From positions 123,506 through 187,505 of the forward strand of contig NZ_JAQAGY010000015.1 of assembly GCF_027533645.1 (NCBI RefSeq): a stretch of 64,000 nucleotides of DNA, given 5' to 3'. The DNA comes from Paenibacillus caseinilyticus. GTDB taxonomy: Bacteria; Bacillota; Bacilli; Paenibacillales; NBRC-103111. Both the position numbers and the translations under genes were made by a program. This document shows positions 1-7,930 of the stretch, one piece after another (position 1 is the first letter of the stretch; the number at the start of each line of letters is the position of its first letter). The notes under the pieces are model-generated. The model had not been told where the DNA came from. It did not search any database and saw nothing but the letters and a program-made list of their open reading frames with translations.

Positions 1-3
1 AGA

Positions 4-717
4 CTACTGCCCGATTCTGGCCTGCAGCAGGGCGGTCAGCTGCTCGCCGGCATTCTTGCCGCCGTTCATGCCCTGCCCGCCGCCGCCCTTGGCGGGACGC
101 CCGTCCGCTGTTCCGTCCGGCTTCGCCGCGCCATCCGCTGCCGGCGCCTTCCCGTCAGTGGATGCCTTCCCGCTGCCCGAAGCCGTGCCGCTGCCGGATG
201 TCCCTGCGCTGCCGTCCGGCTTCTCCTGCGGCGCAGTGCCGCCGTCGGCCGCTCCTGCCCCGCCGTCCGCCGGCCGGTTCCGGCCGCCGCCCTGCCGCTG
301 GCTTGCGGCCTTGTCTAGGAACGCCTTCTGCTCCGCCGTCAGCGCCCCGGTCAGCTTCGCCTTATTCTCCTCTGTCAGCTCGGAAGCGCTGATGCTGCTC
401 TGTACGACAGGCAGCATGGCCTCCGCCTGCTCCTTCGTGAGGGACAGCCCTTCTTGCCCGTCGAGCTGGATCAGCGCCCTGAAGGTCGACATCATAGCGA
501 ACGCCTTATCATTCATGGCCGGCCGGCCTGCAGCCGCGGTATCCTTGGAAGTACCGGCCGCATCCTTCGTTTGCCCCGCAGCGGTGCTCCCCGCCTCCGC
601 TGCTCCTTGTACGCCGCTTGCCGGCGCCGTTTCCTGTTTCGTGCCGCAGCCTGCGGCCAGCACGGCCAGCAGGACGAGAGATCCGATCATCGCTTTACTT
701 CTATTGCTTGTTTTCAT
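4..717 (-). CDS. Putative lipoprotein with Gly/Ala/Asp-rich tail
   Basis: This encodes a predicted 237-aa membrane-anchored lipoprotein of unknown function. The N-terminus (MKTSNRSK, then a hydrophobic stretch) ends in a lipobox LAAGC, so Cys is the likely lipidated residue. A central segment of about 70 residues is predicted helical and rich in Leu, Glu and Lys (around MSTFRALIQLDGQEG). The last 90 residues are low-complexity Gly, Ala, Asp, Thr and Lys, a composition typical of disordered linkers. The frame is open further upstream, but the chosen ATG has AAAGGA about 8 bases ahead and starts a clean signal peptide. The stop lies at the left edge, so the gene is complete. It follows the NlpC/P60 lipoprotein gene on the same strand by 128 bases and may share its transcript. 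Confidence 0.75.
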   Translation of the reverse strand: MKTSNRSKAMIGSLVLLAVLAAGCGTKQETAPASGVQGAAEAGSTAAGQTKDAAGTSKDTAAAGRPAMNDKAFAMMSTFRALIQLDGQEGLSLTKEQAEAMLPVVQSSISASELTEENKAKLTGALTAEQKAFLDKAASQRQGGGRNRPADGGAGAADGGTAPQEKPDGSAGTSGSGTASGSGKASTDGKAPAADGAAKPDGTADGRPAKGGGGQGMNGGKNAGEQLTALLQARIGQ

Positions 718-845
718 ACGTTTCATCCTTTGTCTATATGGGATTGGTTTCTCTACCTCCTCCAGCATAAGCCTCGAAGCTAAACCGTACCTGAATCTTG
801 CCTGAATCCAGGCTGAAGATGTACTGAAAGTTCGCTGAATGCCCC

Positions 846-1622
846 TCAATCGAGAATCCCGCCCCCAAGCACCAGACGGTATTCCAGATGCTTGCCGCGG
901 ATCGTATCGATGCGTACCCCTCCGGTTTCCTTCGAAGCCGAATGGATGACTTTGCCGTTCCCGAGATAGATGCCCATGTGCGAGATCGGCTTCTGCGCGG
1001 GAGTCAGCCTGACGTAATCGGAGGCCCGGGTGCCGTGGAACTTCGTGAAGAAGAGCAGGTCCCCGCGGCGCGCCTGCCCGAGCAGCGTATATTTGCGTTT
1101 GGCAAATGCCTTGACATAAGCAGCCTGGCTTCTCGAATCCCAGGGAAGATCCATACCGAGCGCATACAAGAAGACCCAGCGGGTAAAGCTCGAGCAGTCG
1201 AAGGTGGAAGGATCGGTCCGGTCCGCCCCATAGACATAAGGCGTTCCCATATACGACTTCGCAGCCTTGATCACATTCTCGACATAACGGCCGCCGATCG
1301 GTACGACCGATGGGTTCGGGACTCTGCGCACAAGCGGGAATCCGTTCGGATCCAGCAAGGGGGCCCCGAAGGGAAGCACGCCGCTCCCCGGTGGCCTCTC
1401 TTGCTTCACATCGAAGCGCTCCTCCACGCCCAGGTCTCCGAGCTGAAGCTCCTTATCCCGCTGCAGAAGCGCCCCGTCCGACATGCGCCGGTCGGTGACC
1501 TTCTCGTCCGCTCCCCCGGCCTCTTCCCTTACACTTTGAATCCCGCTCTGCGGCGCATGGGAGCAGCCTGTAAACAAGATGCATCCGCACAGCAGACCGA
1601 GCACTCTAGAATTCATTCGCAT
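846..1622 (-). CDS. NlpC/P60-family cell-wall hydrolase, lipoprotein
   Basis: This is a 258-aa predicted peptidoglycan hydrolase of the NlpC/P60 family, which cleaves stem-peptide bonds outside the membrane. A signal peptide with lipobox FTGC (Cys20) predicts a membrane-anchored protein. Residues 30-110 form a linker without a recognisable domain, and the catalytic domain spans about 115-258. The expected triad is visible: Cys143 in FDCSSF, His215 in ISHMGIYLG and a third polar residue, His227, in VIHSAS. No SH3b or LysM binding domain is present. The start is MRMNSR; the ATG two codons later would also work. The role in wall turnover is inferred from the family. Confidence 0.88.
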   Translation of the reverse strand: MRMNSRVLGLLCGCILFTGCSHAPQSGIQSVREEAGGADEKVTDRRMSDGALLQRDKELQLGDLGVEERFDVKQERPPGSGVLPFGAPLLDPNGFPLVRRVPNPSVVPIGGRYVENVIKAAKSYMGTPYVYGADRTDPSTFDCSSFTRWVFLYALGMDLPWDSRSQAAYVKAFAKRKYTLLGQARRGDLLFFTKFHGTRASDYVRLTPAQKPISHMGIYLGNGKVIHSASKETGGVRIDTIRGKHLEYRLVLGGGILD

Positions 1623-1772
1623 GTATTGACCAGACCTCTCTTCATTGGATCATCCTTCACTGGAGCTGTTGGCACATCATCCCTGTCCAACCAAAGTCTG
1701 AATGGTTATAGGATGGGAAGCCTGGCCCTTTTTTATGACGAAGATGCCGCATTCCTCTCCCCTCTGCACACC

Positions 1773-1814
1773 AAAAACCCCCTGTGTAACGGCTGCTTGC
1801 CGTTACACAGGGGG
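1773..1814 (-). terminator. Rho-independent terminator of the acetylesterase gene
   Basis: A perfect 15-bp inverted repeat (1778-1792 and 1800-1814, loop of 7) is followed by five T on the minus strand. It lies about 90 bases past the stop of the rhamnogalacturonan acetylesterase gene. Confidence 0.9.
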
Positions 1815-1901
1815 CTTCCTCATCATCACGCGAACCTGATCCGCGCAGATCGTCCGTACCGGGAGGGCTGCCCACTCCTCACCGGCTGTGCGGCCGCCGG
1901 C

Positions 1902-3062
1902 TTAGAAGCCGTCAAGGCCTTGTCTCTTCATCTCTTCAGCCACGATGCGGGCCAGTTCAGCGGCGCCGCTGCGGTTCGGATGCAGCGTGTCGCCCGTCAT
2001 GTACAGCGCCAGCGTAGCCTCGGGCCCGATCGAGGTGAAGTAAGCGGAGCTGAGCACATTCAGGTCCACGAGCGGCACCTGCTCTTCCTGTGCCAGGGCT
2101 ACTGTGGAATGCCGGTACCAGCGGTTCTCGGCATTATGCACGCCAGCCGAGTTGAAGTCGGTGGCGCGTCCCTGAGGGGTGGATAAGATCACAGTCGCAC
2201 GCTTGGCCTTCACCTGGCGGACCATCTCCCTCATGTATTCCTTGAACTGGGCTTCGGTCGTCGTGTTCTTCGGGTTCGTATCGTTAATGCCGAGCTGCAG
2301 GATGAAGTAATCCCCCGGCTTAATATACTTCAAGACCGCCTCCATCTGGCCGTCATTCAGGAAACCCCGCGCAATCTGGCCGCCCGAAGCCATGTTACGG
2401 ATCTGAAATTGCTCCGTATCCGCATACTTCGGAAGCAGTTGTCCCCAGCCGGCTTGGACGCTGCTCTCCAGCGGATAGTAATTGCACACCGTGGAGTCGC
2501 CGCCGATATAGATAGTCTGGTTCGTCACCGGCCGGCTCGAGAGCTTCTTGATCTCAAGGGCGCTCAGCGTGAAAGCCGCCCCCACCTTCCCTTCCGTTAC
2601 GAGCAGATTCAACTGGCCGTCCGTAACCGGAATCTGGAACTTGTCCTCCGCCCCGTTCCCCGTCAGATTGATGAGCTGGAAGACCCCTTCCGCCGCTACG
2701 CTGGATCTTGTCGTATCCCCCAGCTTCACGCTGACCTCATAGAGCCCTTTGGGCAGATCCACATTGAACGTATTCGTACTCTTCGTGCCATATGTAACGA
2801 ATTGGACCGAATCACTGCCCGCGCCGCTGCCGGAGGCCGCAACATTCTTCATGTTCTCCGGCGTGTTGAAGCCGTACCCTTTTTTCTTCGAATACTTGTC
2901 CGAGGCGCTGACCCCGATGTACCCCTGTTCTACCCCTCCATTGCCAAAATCAAACCGGTACCGGTCTTTGGCCGCCTCCGCTTGCCCTCCTCCGACCGAG
3001 CCGAGCAGCACGCCAGCCCCCAGAACCATACACAGCACTTTCGAGATGAAGCTTTTTCTCAC
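1902..3062 (-). CDS. Rhamnogalacturonan acetylesterase (CE12-like SGNH hydrolase), secreted
   Basis: This 386-aa secreted esterase probably removes acetyl groups from rhamnogalacturonan I of pectin. Residues 1-30 are a signal peptide ending AEA. Residues 33-172 form a beta-rich, galactose-binding-like module with RYRFDFG at its start. Residues 182-386 are the SGNH hydrolase with GGDST (nucleophile Ser190), block II Gly near SGGQ, GIND (Asn260) and the DTLHPN block with Asp358 and His361. Bacillus YesT/RhgT has only the catalytic domain of about 230 aa, so the N-terminal module is extra; Paenibacillus-type enzymes often carry it. A strong terminator follows. A cre-like site lies about 150 bases upstream. 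It should act with the PL11 lyase at 32507-34822, although the two genes are 30 kb apart. Confidence 0.88.
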   Translation of the reverse strand: MRKSFISKVLCMVLGAGVLLGSVGGGQAEAAKDRYRFDFGNGGVEQGYIGVSASDKYSKKKGYGFNTPENMKNVAASGSGAGSDSVQFVTYGTKSTNTFNVDLPKGLYEVSVKLGDTTRSSVAAEGVFQLINLTGNGAEDKFQIPVTDGQLNLLVTEGKVGAAFTLSALEIKKLSSRPVTNQTIYIGGDSTVCNYYPLESSVQAGWGQLLPKYADTEQFQIRNMASGGQIARGFLNDGQMEAVLKYIKPGDYFILQLGINDTNPKNTTTEAQFKEYMREMVRQVKAKRATVILSTPQGRATDFNSAGVHNAENRWYRHSTVALAQEEQVPLVDLNVLSSAYFTSIGPEATLALYMTGDTLHPNRSGAAELARIVAEEMKRQGLDGF

Positions 3063-3524
3063 GATTTCTCCTCCTTTGGATATGACGCAAATGTACGTGG
3101 AATGGCGAATGAACCGAAACCTAATCTGCTGTAGGGCCTGAATGCTTCACACTTGACCCGCGACGGGCGACCCAGGAAGGCGATTAGGAATCATATACGT
3201 GTGTAAGACATTTTATGGAAGCGTATACATTAAATTAAGCTCTCGTCCATCCTTACCCCTATATATTCTCTGCTCCTCCTCTCTTGGCACAGGCACCTGG
3301 GCAGCATGCCCCTCTCTCCAGTTAAATCATAGGATATTTCCCATATTCCGAGAAAGCGAAAATTCAGTGTTCTCTGTTCAAATATCCGGTATAAGAGCTG
3401 TCTGCGGGGGCGGTGCAGAGACCGAACCATAAAATGTATACTTTAGGATAATTACCAAGAAGGGGTACCCCGCGGTATATTGTTATTGCAGCTGCTACTT
3501 GTTAAATTCCAGGAGGTACTTGAA
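3063..3524. promoter_or_regulatory. Divergent intergenic region with a cre-like site at 3215-3230
   Basis: The gap separates the acetylesterase gene (minus) from the Gly-run secreted protein (plus). At 3215-3230 the plus strand reads ATGGAAGCGTATACAT, which fits every position of the WTGNNARCGNWWWCAW form of the CcpA-binding cre consensus. For the plus-strand gene a TATACT at 3437-3442 is a possible -10 with no good -35. Whether CcpA controls one or both genes is inference. Confidence 0.5.
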
Positions 3525-4142
3525 ATGAAAACATCGAAATGGAAAACCGCATTACTGTCCGTTACTATCGCAGGCGCCGCATTGCTCGCCCTGAACCCTG
3601 CTTCATCCGCCTTGGCCCAAAGAAATGATGATGTCGAAGGGGGCGGCGGCGGTGGAGGCGGCGGCTATACTCCTCCGACAACCACTACGTCCCAATCCAC
3701 CGCTACTACGATTCCTTCCCTCACCCAGGATGCTTCCTGGATGAGCTCGAACGGCGGCCGCTATATGTACACCAAGGCGACCCTGCAGCGCTCCGGCCCT
3801 CTTGCAGGCAAGCTCGATGCTACCACGCGGACCAAGAACAGCGTCAAATTCACCGGATTCACCGGCGGCGTCTTCATCCTGCTGCGCAACGCCGACAACG
3901 CCGTCATCGGGGTCACCGAGCAGCACAAATACGGCGTAGACGGCACATGGCTCGGCCGGTATGACCGCACCGACTATTGGACGCATAACTTTGCTCCGGA
4001 AGTGGCGGCCGACACTACATCGCTCGAGATCATCCAGCAGCACAGCGCCAAGGATCTCGATGACCAGCTCGCCTCTTGGCACCAAAGCGCTTGCGAGAAC
4101 TCCAAGCTGTACGGATACCCGCTGCCGATCGGCTGTAACTAA
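3525..4142 (+). CDS. Secreted protein of unknown function with poly-Gly run
   Basis: This encodes a 205-aa protein that I do not recognise. The N-terminal 31 residues are a clear signal peptide ending SALAQ. An acidic stretch and nine consecutive Gly follow, then a Thr/Ser linker, so the mature domain begins near residue 65. The mature part contains evenly spaced aromatic and Gly residues (for example FTGGVFILLRNAD) and looks beta-rich. Two Cys near the C-terminus (CENSKLYGYPLPIGC) could form a disulfide loop of 13 residues. The ATG at 3525 is chosen because AGGAGG sits 8 bases upstream; earlier in-frame codons lack this. It stands alone, with its own terminator. Confidence 0.8.
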   Translation: MKTSKWKTALLSVTIAGAALLALNPASSALAQRNDDVEGGGGGGGGGYTPPTTTTSQSTATTIPSLTQDASWMSSNGGRYMYTKATLQRSGPLAGKLDATTRTKNSVKFTGFTGGVFILLRNADNAVIGVTEQHKYGVDGTWLGRYDRTDYWTHNFAPEVAADTTSLEIIQQHSAKDLDDQLASWHQSACENSKLYGYPLPIGCN

Positions 4143-4202
4143 GCGCACGTTCTCTTTTGAAGGCTCTCCGAAGCGGAAGCCGTTGTCTTCTCTCTCATAT
4201 GA

Positions 4203-4232
4203 AGAGGCTGCCTGCCGGCAGCCTCTATTTTT
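4203..4232 (+). terminator. Rho-independent terminator
   Basis: A perfect 10-bp stem (4203-4212 and 4217-4226, loop TGCC) is followed by ATTTTTC. It ends the Gly-run secreted protein gene and sits 9 bases before the 72-bp repeat array. Confidence 0.9.
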
Positions 4233-4241
4233 CATTCGCGA

Positions 4242-4526
4242 GTCCCAGGTAAGCGCTCAGGCCCCAGATAATCGAGCCCAAGCCCCTCGCAGGTTCCTGC
4301 GATGCGGGGATAAGTCCCAGGCAAGCGCTCAAGCCCCGGCTAATCGAGCCCAAGCCCCTCGCAGGTTCCTGCGATGTAGGGACAAGTCCCAGGTACGCGC
4401 TCAAGCCCCGGCTAATCGAGCCCAAGCTCTTCGCGGGTTTCCTGCGATGCAGGGACAAGTCCCAGGTACGCGCTCAAGCCCCGGCTAATCGAGCCCAAGC
4501 TCTTCGCGGGTTTCCTGCGATGCGGG
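4242..4526. repeat. Tandem array, four copies of a 72-bp unit
   Basis: Units start with GTCCCAGG at 4242, 4314, 4386 and 4459, with lengths 72, 72, 73 and about 68 bp. The first two units share CCCCTCGCAGGTTCCTG and the last two share TCTTCGCGGGTTTCCTG, so units 3 and 4 are the younger pair. Each unit contains the short palindrome CGCAGG-TT-CCTGCG or a near copy. As 72 is a multiple of three, long frames stay open on both strands, but these lack start signals. The fourth unit holds the last codons and the stop of a 50-aa gene on the minus strand, which suggests that the array grew by duplication of that gene's 3' end. Confidence 0.92.
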
Positions 4527-4637
4527 CAGCCGGTCTTCTTCATCGATGGCGAAGCCCGTTCTTTCGTGCGCCTCGGTATCCTCGTACATCGTCTCTTCGT
4601 TCCCGTCCGTCTCGATATCCAATTTCTCGTAAGGCAT
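4485..4637 (-). CDS. Small acidic 50-aa protein, unknown
   Basis: This short gene encodes a 50-aa, strongly acidic, hydrophilic protein (it starts MPYEKLDIETDGNE and ends ETREELGLD). It has an excellent ribosome site: AAAGGAGGG lies 5 bases before the ATG. There is no signal peptide, membrane segment or Cys. Its last dozen codons lie inside the fourth unit of the 72-bp tandem array, and the stop TAG is within that unit. It is divergent from the ParB-like gene, 181 bases away. I do not recognise the family. The ribosome site and reasonable codon use argue that it is real. Confidence 0.7.
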   Translation of the reverse strand: MPYEKLDIETDGNEETMYEDTEAHERTGFAIDEEDRLPASQETREELGLD

Positions 4638-4818
4638 ACGGTTCCCTCCTTTCTTCGACAGAAGCTTAGGATTCGCCAGGAATATCCAATCTATTCGAAC
4701 CTCCGGAGCCGCCCGGCTTGCGACGCATGTTCATGCCGTCATTGTTGTTATATAATAAGGGGATGCCCCGCCCTTCCTTTCCAAGCGGGGAGAAATAGAC
4801 TGGTAGGAGAACGTGCTC

Positions 4819-6051
4819 ATGAACATTACCGAAATTGCGATGAATTTGATTGACGAAGATACGGATCAGCCCAGATATCAGTTCAACGAAGAGGCGCTGC
4901 GGGAGCTCATGGAGAGCATCGAAGAGCTCGGTCTGCTGTCCCCGATCAAGGTAAGAACGACGCCGGACGGGCGGTACAAAATCATCTATGGCAACCGCCG
5001 CTACAAGGCTTGTCAAATGCTGAACCGTCAAGCCATCCCGTGTATCGTCTCGACCGTCACGGACGAAATGGAAATTTATCTGGAGCAGATCGCGGAGAAC
5101 CTGACCCGCGAAGGCTTCTCTCCGATCGAAGAAGCGGAAGCGTTCCATAAGCTGCTTCATGATTCGAAGTTCAAAAGCTCGACCAAATACTTATCGAACA
5201 AACTCGGCAAACCGGAATCTTACATCAAAAATAAATGTGAACTGCTCAAATTCGGCAAAGCCGTCAAAAAGCTGATCGTCGGCGGCACCGAGATCCGCAA
5301 AGACCAGCTCACCGAAGAGCAGCTGCTTCCGCTGAAGGATCTGCCGATGGAATACCGGGACACGCTGGCCCTTACCGTCGCGAAGGACGAGATGCCCGTC
5401 AGCGACGTCAAGAAGATCGCCAAGCTCTTCAAGTCCAAGGACATTACCGAGAATACGAAGAGCAAGCTTCTGTACAAAAGCGGCCCGGGGCTGATCGAAA
5501 CGTGGTCGGTCCATGAGCACAATAAAGCGGAGCGGGCCAAGGCGGCAGAGCAGAAGGCTATAGAAAAAGCCGCTGCGGAGCAAAAGGTTGCCGAAGATAA
5601 AGCCGCGGCACAGGCCGCGCAGAAGGCCGCTTCGGCTATGCCGAGCGAAGCGGCGATACAGCCTGCTGCTGCCGCGCTTGAGGCGGCAACCCCGCCGGCC
5701 GCCGCCGCACTCGAGCTGGCTGCCGCTTTGGCCGCGCCGCTGCAGCCGGCAGGGATCGCCGCCCCGGCTGAGCAGCCGGCGGACGGCCTGCTGGCGAATG
5801 CCGGGCTGCTTGTGACGGCTGCCCCTGCCGCACAGCCGGGGCTCTCTCCCATCGAGGCCCAGCTGCAGCGGGTACTCGCTTCCATGCCCCAGACCGCCCC
5901 GCTCCGCGCGGACCTGGTCAGGTCGCTTGGCACCTTGACACCGGCGGAGCGCGACCGCGTCCTCTCCGGCATCGACCGCCTGATCGAGCAGCTCGATACG
6001 CAGCTCGACGAGTGGATGAAGGTCCGGGAGCAGGCCAAGGAAGTAGTTTGA
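4819..6051 (+). CDS. ParB-like nuclease-domain protein (stand-alone)
   Basis: This is a 410-aa protein with an N-terminal ParB/Sulfiredoxin-like domain (about residues 2-95). It shows the spaced motifs DQPR, SIEELGLLSPI, YGNRR (the GERR box) and ENLTREGFSPIEEAEAF. Residues 100-225 look like the helical DNA-binding middle of ParB/Noc proteins, although the helix-turn-helix is divergent. Residues 235-345 are a long Ala, Pro, Gln and Glu-rich linker that begins as a charged helix. The last 60 residues form a separate helical tail. No parA gene lies next to it, so it is probably not the main chromosome partition protein. The ATG is chosen over the GTG six bases earlier because GGAGA is then 9 bases away. 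Confidence 0.8.
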   Translation: MNITEIAMNLIDEDTDQPRYQFNEEALRELMESIEELGLLSPIKVRTTPDGRYKIIYGNRRYKACQMLNRQAIPCIVSTVTDEMEIYLEQIAENLTREGFSPIEEAEAFHKLLHDSKFKSSTKYLSNKLGKPESYIKNKCELLKFGKAVKKLIVGGTEIRKDQLTEEQLLPLKDLPMEYRDTLALTVAKDEMPVSDVKKIAKLFKSKDITENTKSKLLYKSGPGLIETWSVHEHNKAERAKAAEQKAIEKAAAEQKVAEDKAAAQAAQKAASAMPSEAAIQPAAAALEAATPPAAAALELAAALAAPLQPAGIAAPAEQPADGLLANAGLLVTAAPAAQPGLSPIEAQLQRVLASMPQTAPLRADLVRSLGTLTPAERDRVLSGIDRLIEQLDTQLDEWMKVREQAKEVV

Positions 6052-6142
6052 GTCGGTTTGTATAATGTAAAGTTTGTGCGAGCAGTACTCCAAGCCAGAC
6101 CCAGACGAAACAAAAGCACGGCCCCTTAGGAACCGCGCTCAG

Positions 6143-6186
6143 AGTGCCGAAAAGTCCCCAGGACTTTTCGGCACTTTTATTTTTAT
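6143..6186 (+). terminator. Rho-independent terminator of the ParB-like gene
   Basis: A perfect 15-bp stem (6143-6157 and 6161-6175) with a three-base loop is followed by TTTATTTTTAT. The rest of the gap to 6366 shows no supported feature. Confidence 0.92.
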
Positions 6187-6365
6187 GTGCGACTCTCCCC
6201 CCGAACCGCTTTCCTCTTCTTTAGGCCTCTCAACCATCGAGAGTTATCGAGACTATCGCTCAGACCCGCAAGTTTGCCGGCACCGCCCGCTGCATTCAGA
6301 GTGTAGAACCCCTTCGGGGAGCGTGCCTTTTTCTTCGGACATCGGGCACAGCCCCCCGCCGCACC

Positions 6366-6809
6366 TTACACCCAGGCGCTGAAGCTCAGCGTCTGCTCTT
6401 CCCTCACAACCTTATTCATCAGCTCGCTAAGCTTCTCTTGGGTATCCGGAGGGAGCTTGTAGTGACCCTCCTGTCCGGACAGCGTGAAGAGCCCGGCCCC
6501 CTGCTCCAGCCAGAACGACAAGGTATAATACGACCCACCGGCCACTCTAACCGTCGCTACGTACTCCGGCGGACGAAGATCCGGTTGTCCGGCTTCGTAC
6601 ACCGCCGTCCGGAGAAGTGCCATCCACCGGTCAATTGAGGGTGCTTCCATGATAACGGGATGCCCGCCGCTGCGCTTCTCCAGGCTCACCGATACCACAT
6701 CCGTTCTCTGCCACACGTTCCATGCCGCCCCCGGCTCGCTTTGGTTCTGGCACCCAAGCAGCCCCGCATACAGCACGAGCAGCAGACCGTATACCCCATA
6801 GTTCCGCAT
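6366..6809 (-). CDS. Small putative lipoprotein, unknown
   Basis: This encodes a 147-aa protein with a signal peptide and lipobox LLGC (Cys20), so it is predicted to be anchored on the outside of the membrane. The mature part has a VSVSLEKRSGG strand, a helix, and a region TVRVAGGSYYTLSFWLE that looks like beta strands, which suggests a compact single domain. No known motif is recognised. A GGGGTGA ribosome site lies about 8 bases before the ATG. It is followed downstream only by noncoding DNA and is separated from the alpha-glucosidase remnant by a terminator. Confidence 0.75.
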   Translation of the reverse strand: MRNYGVYGLLLVLYAGLLGCQNQSEPGAAWNVWQRTDVVSVSLEKRSGGHPVIMEAPSIDRWMALLRTAVYEAGQPDLRPPEYVATVRVAGGSYYTLSFWLEQGAGLFTLSGQEGHYKLPPDTQEKLSELMNKVVREEQTLSFSAWV

Positions 6810-6880
6810 CCGATCTTCACCCCTTCCCCTATATGACCTTCTCTCCTTCCAAAATGTTGCAGTTCCTCACCCAAAACGAT

Positions 6881-6909
6881 AAAAAAAAGGCATCCGATAT
6901 CCGGATGCC
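6881..6909 (-). terminator. Rho-independent terminator after the GH13 remnant
   Basis: GGCATCCG and CGGATGCC (6889-6896, 6902-6909) pair around a 5-base loop and are followed by eight T on the minus strand. It is placed to end the alpha-glucosidase remnant and survives although that gene is broken. Confidence 0.88.
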
Positions 6910-6972
6910 ACACAATTGCCGGTCTGCTTGCCCGTTGCCCGTATTCCTCGAATCAGCTCATGCCCACCTTCT

Positions 6973-7333
6973 TCAGAGCAGGCGGTATACCTTAGCTTCA
7001 TAGGGGCGCAGCGGCACCCTGCCCAGGTACACCCGTTCCCCGGCGGCCTCGCTGTAATTCCCGATGAGGAGCTCGCCCTGGGTGGCCCCCAGTTCGGGAT
7101 GCAGCTCGAACTCCACCCGCCCCTCGGAGAAGTTCAGCAGGAGCAGCCAGCGCTCCTCGCCCAGCTTCCTCAGATAAGCCCATTGGAACGGCGTCAGCGC
7201 GTTATCGCGCCTCTTGGCGTGAATAGCCTGCAGCAGCTCCGCAGGATCTGCTCCCTGGGCCGAGCGCTCCCGGTACATATTCAGCGTTTCGATATCCCGG
7301 TACTCGCCGTCGACCCGTAGCGGACATTCGTCA
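6973..7333 (-). pseudogene. Remnant of a GH13 alpha-glucosidase (oligo-1,6-glucosidase type)
   Basis: The minus strand encodes the family signature YRDIETLNMYRE and then AIHAKRRDNALTPFQW, as in oligo-1,6-glucosidases. This runs straight into YLRKLGEERWLLLLNFSE and the usual C-terminal ending LRPYEAKVYRLL. About 80-90 residues normally lie between the TPFQW segment and the C-terminal domain, so an internal in-frame deletion is visible. Upstream, MTNVRY, which normally precedes the YRDIE segment, is in another frame, so there is also a frameshift near 7320. The catalytic barrel is missing. The gene cannot make an active enzyme. Confidence 0.75.
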
Positions 7334-7540
7334 TCACCACAGCGCCAGCAGGGTGAAACCAGACAGCGAGGAAGCAGGGGCAGTAAAGCAGGAGCAGGAG
7401 AGACCCCATCGGGTCGCCGTTCGGCTGGCGGCCGCCATTCGGAGCGGGCGCCAACACGTAGAAGTGAGGAGCGGATTTGAAACTTTTCCCCGGCTTCATC
7501 GGTCTATGTTCATAAACAGCCGGAAGGAGCTATCCTCTTC

Positions 7541-7777
7541 ATGACCTCATCTTACCGACGATGCGTATGCCTTGCAGCCCTGCTGCTCCTCCTGTACAGC
7601 ATGTCCGGATGCGCCGGACCGGAGGTTCCCGCACCACCGGCCGCACCGGAACCGGTCTTGACCGTGACGCAGATCGCAGATCTCTACGCAGTCTCGACAT
7701 CAGCTTCTCGGTGGATGAATCGCTCGCCAGCGCTTCAACCGCTATCGCTCTCAAGCTTCGGCTCAGAGACGAGCTGA
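7541..7777 (+). CDS. Possible small lipoprotein, perhaps frameshifted
   Basis: A 78-aa frame starts with a convincing lipoprotein signal (LAALLLLLYSMSGC), with GGAAGGAG about 12 bases before the ATG. After about residue 45 the sequence becomes irregular. In the neighbouring frame, from about 7675, the peptide SLDISFSVDESLASASTA reads more like protein and ends at 7800. One explanation is a single frameshift near 7680 in a gene that once ended at 7800. It overlaps nothing else. I cannot assign a family, and the locus could be another remnant next to the decayed GH13 gene. Confidence 0.4.
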   Translation: MTSSYRRCVCLAALLLLLYSMSGCAGPEVPAPPAAPEPVLTVTQIADLYAVSTSASRWMNRSPALQPLSLSSFGSETS

Positions 7778-7833
7778 CGCGGCCCGACGAATCGGGATGA
7801 GCCTAAGGAGCTATACGCATCTCCTCATGCCGT

Positions 7834-7865
7834 CCTTTCCGGCTCCCGTACTGGAGCCGGAAAGG
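7834..7865. repeat. Inverted repeat, 13-bp arms
   Basis: CCTTTCCGGCTCC (7834-7846) and its complement (7853-7865) form a strong hairpin with a 6-base loop. There is no T tract on either strand. It sits between the possible lipoprotein (plus) and the molybdopterin enzyme (minus) and may end either transcript. Confidence 0.6.
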
Positions 7866-7930
7866 AACACAAACAGCCACCCGGCAGCCGCAGCCGCCCG
7901 GGTGGTTGTTCATCATCCGATCCCTATCCG

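Noticed and set aside
4225..4488. Open frames on both strands through the 72-bp array, with 24-residue repeats
   Set aside because: They are open only because the unit length is divisible by three; there is no ribosome site and the plus frame overlaps a terminator.
4242..4526. CRISPR array
   Set aside because: Whole 72-bp units repeat without variable spacers, and no cas gene is present.
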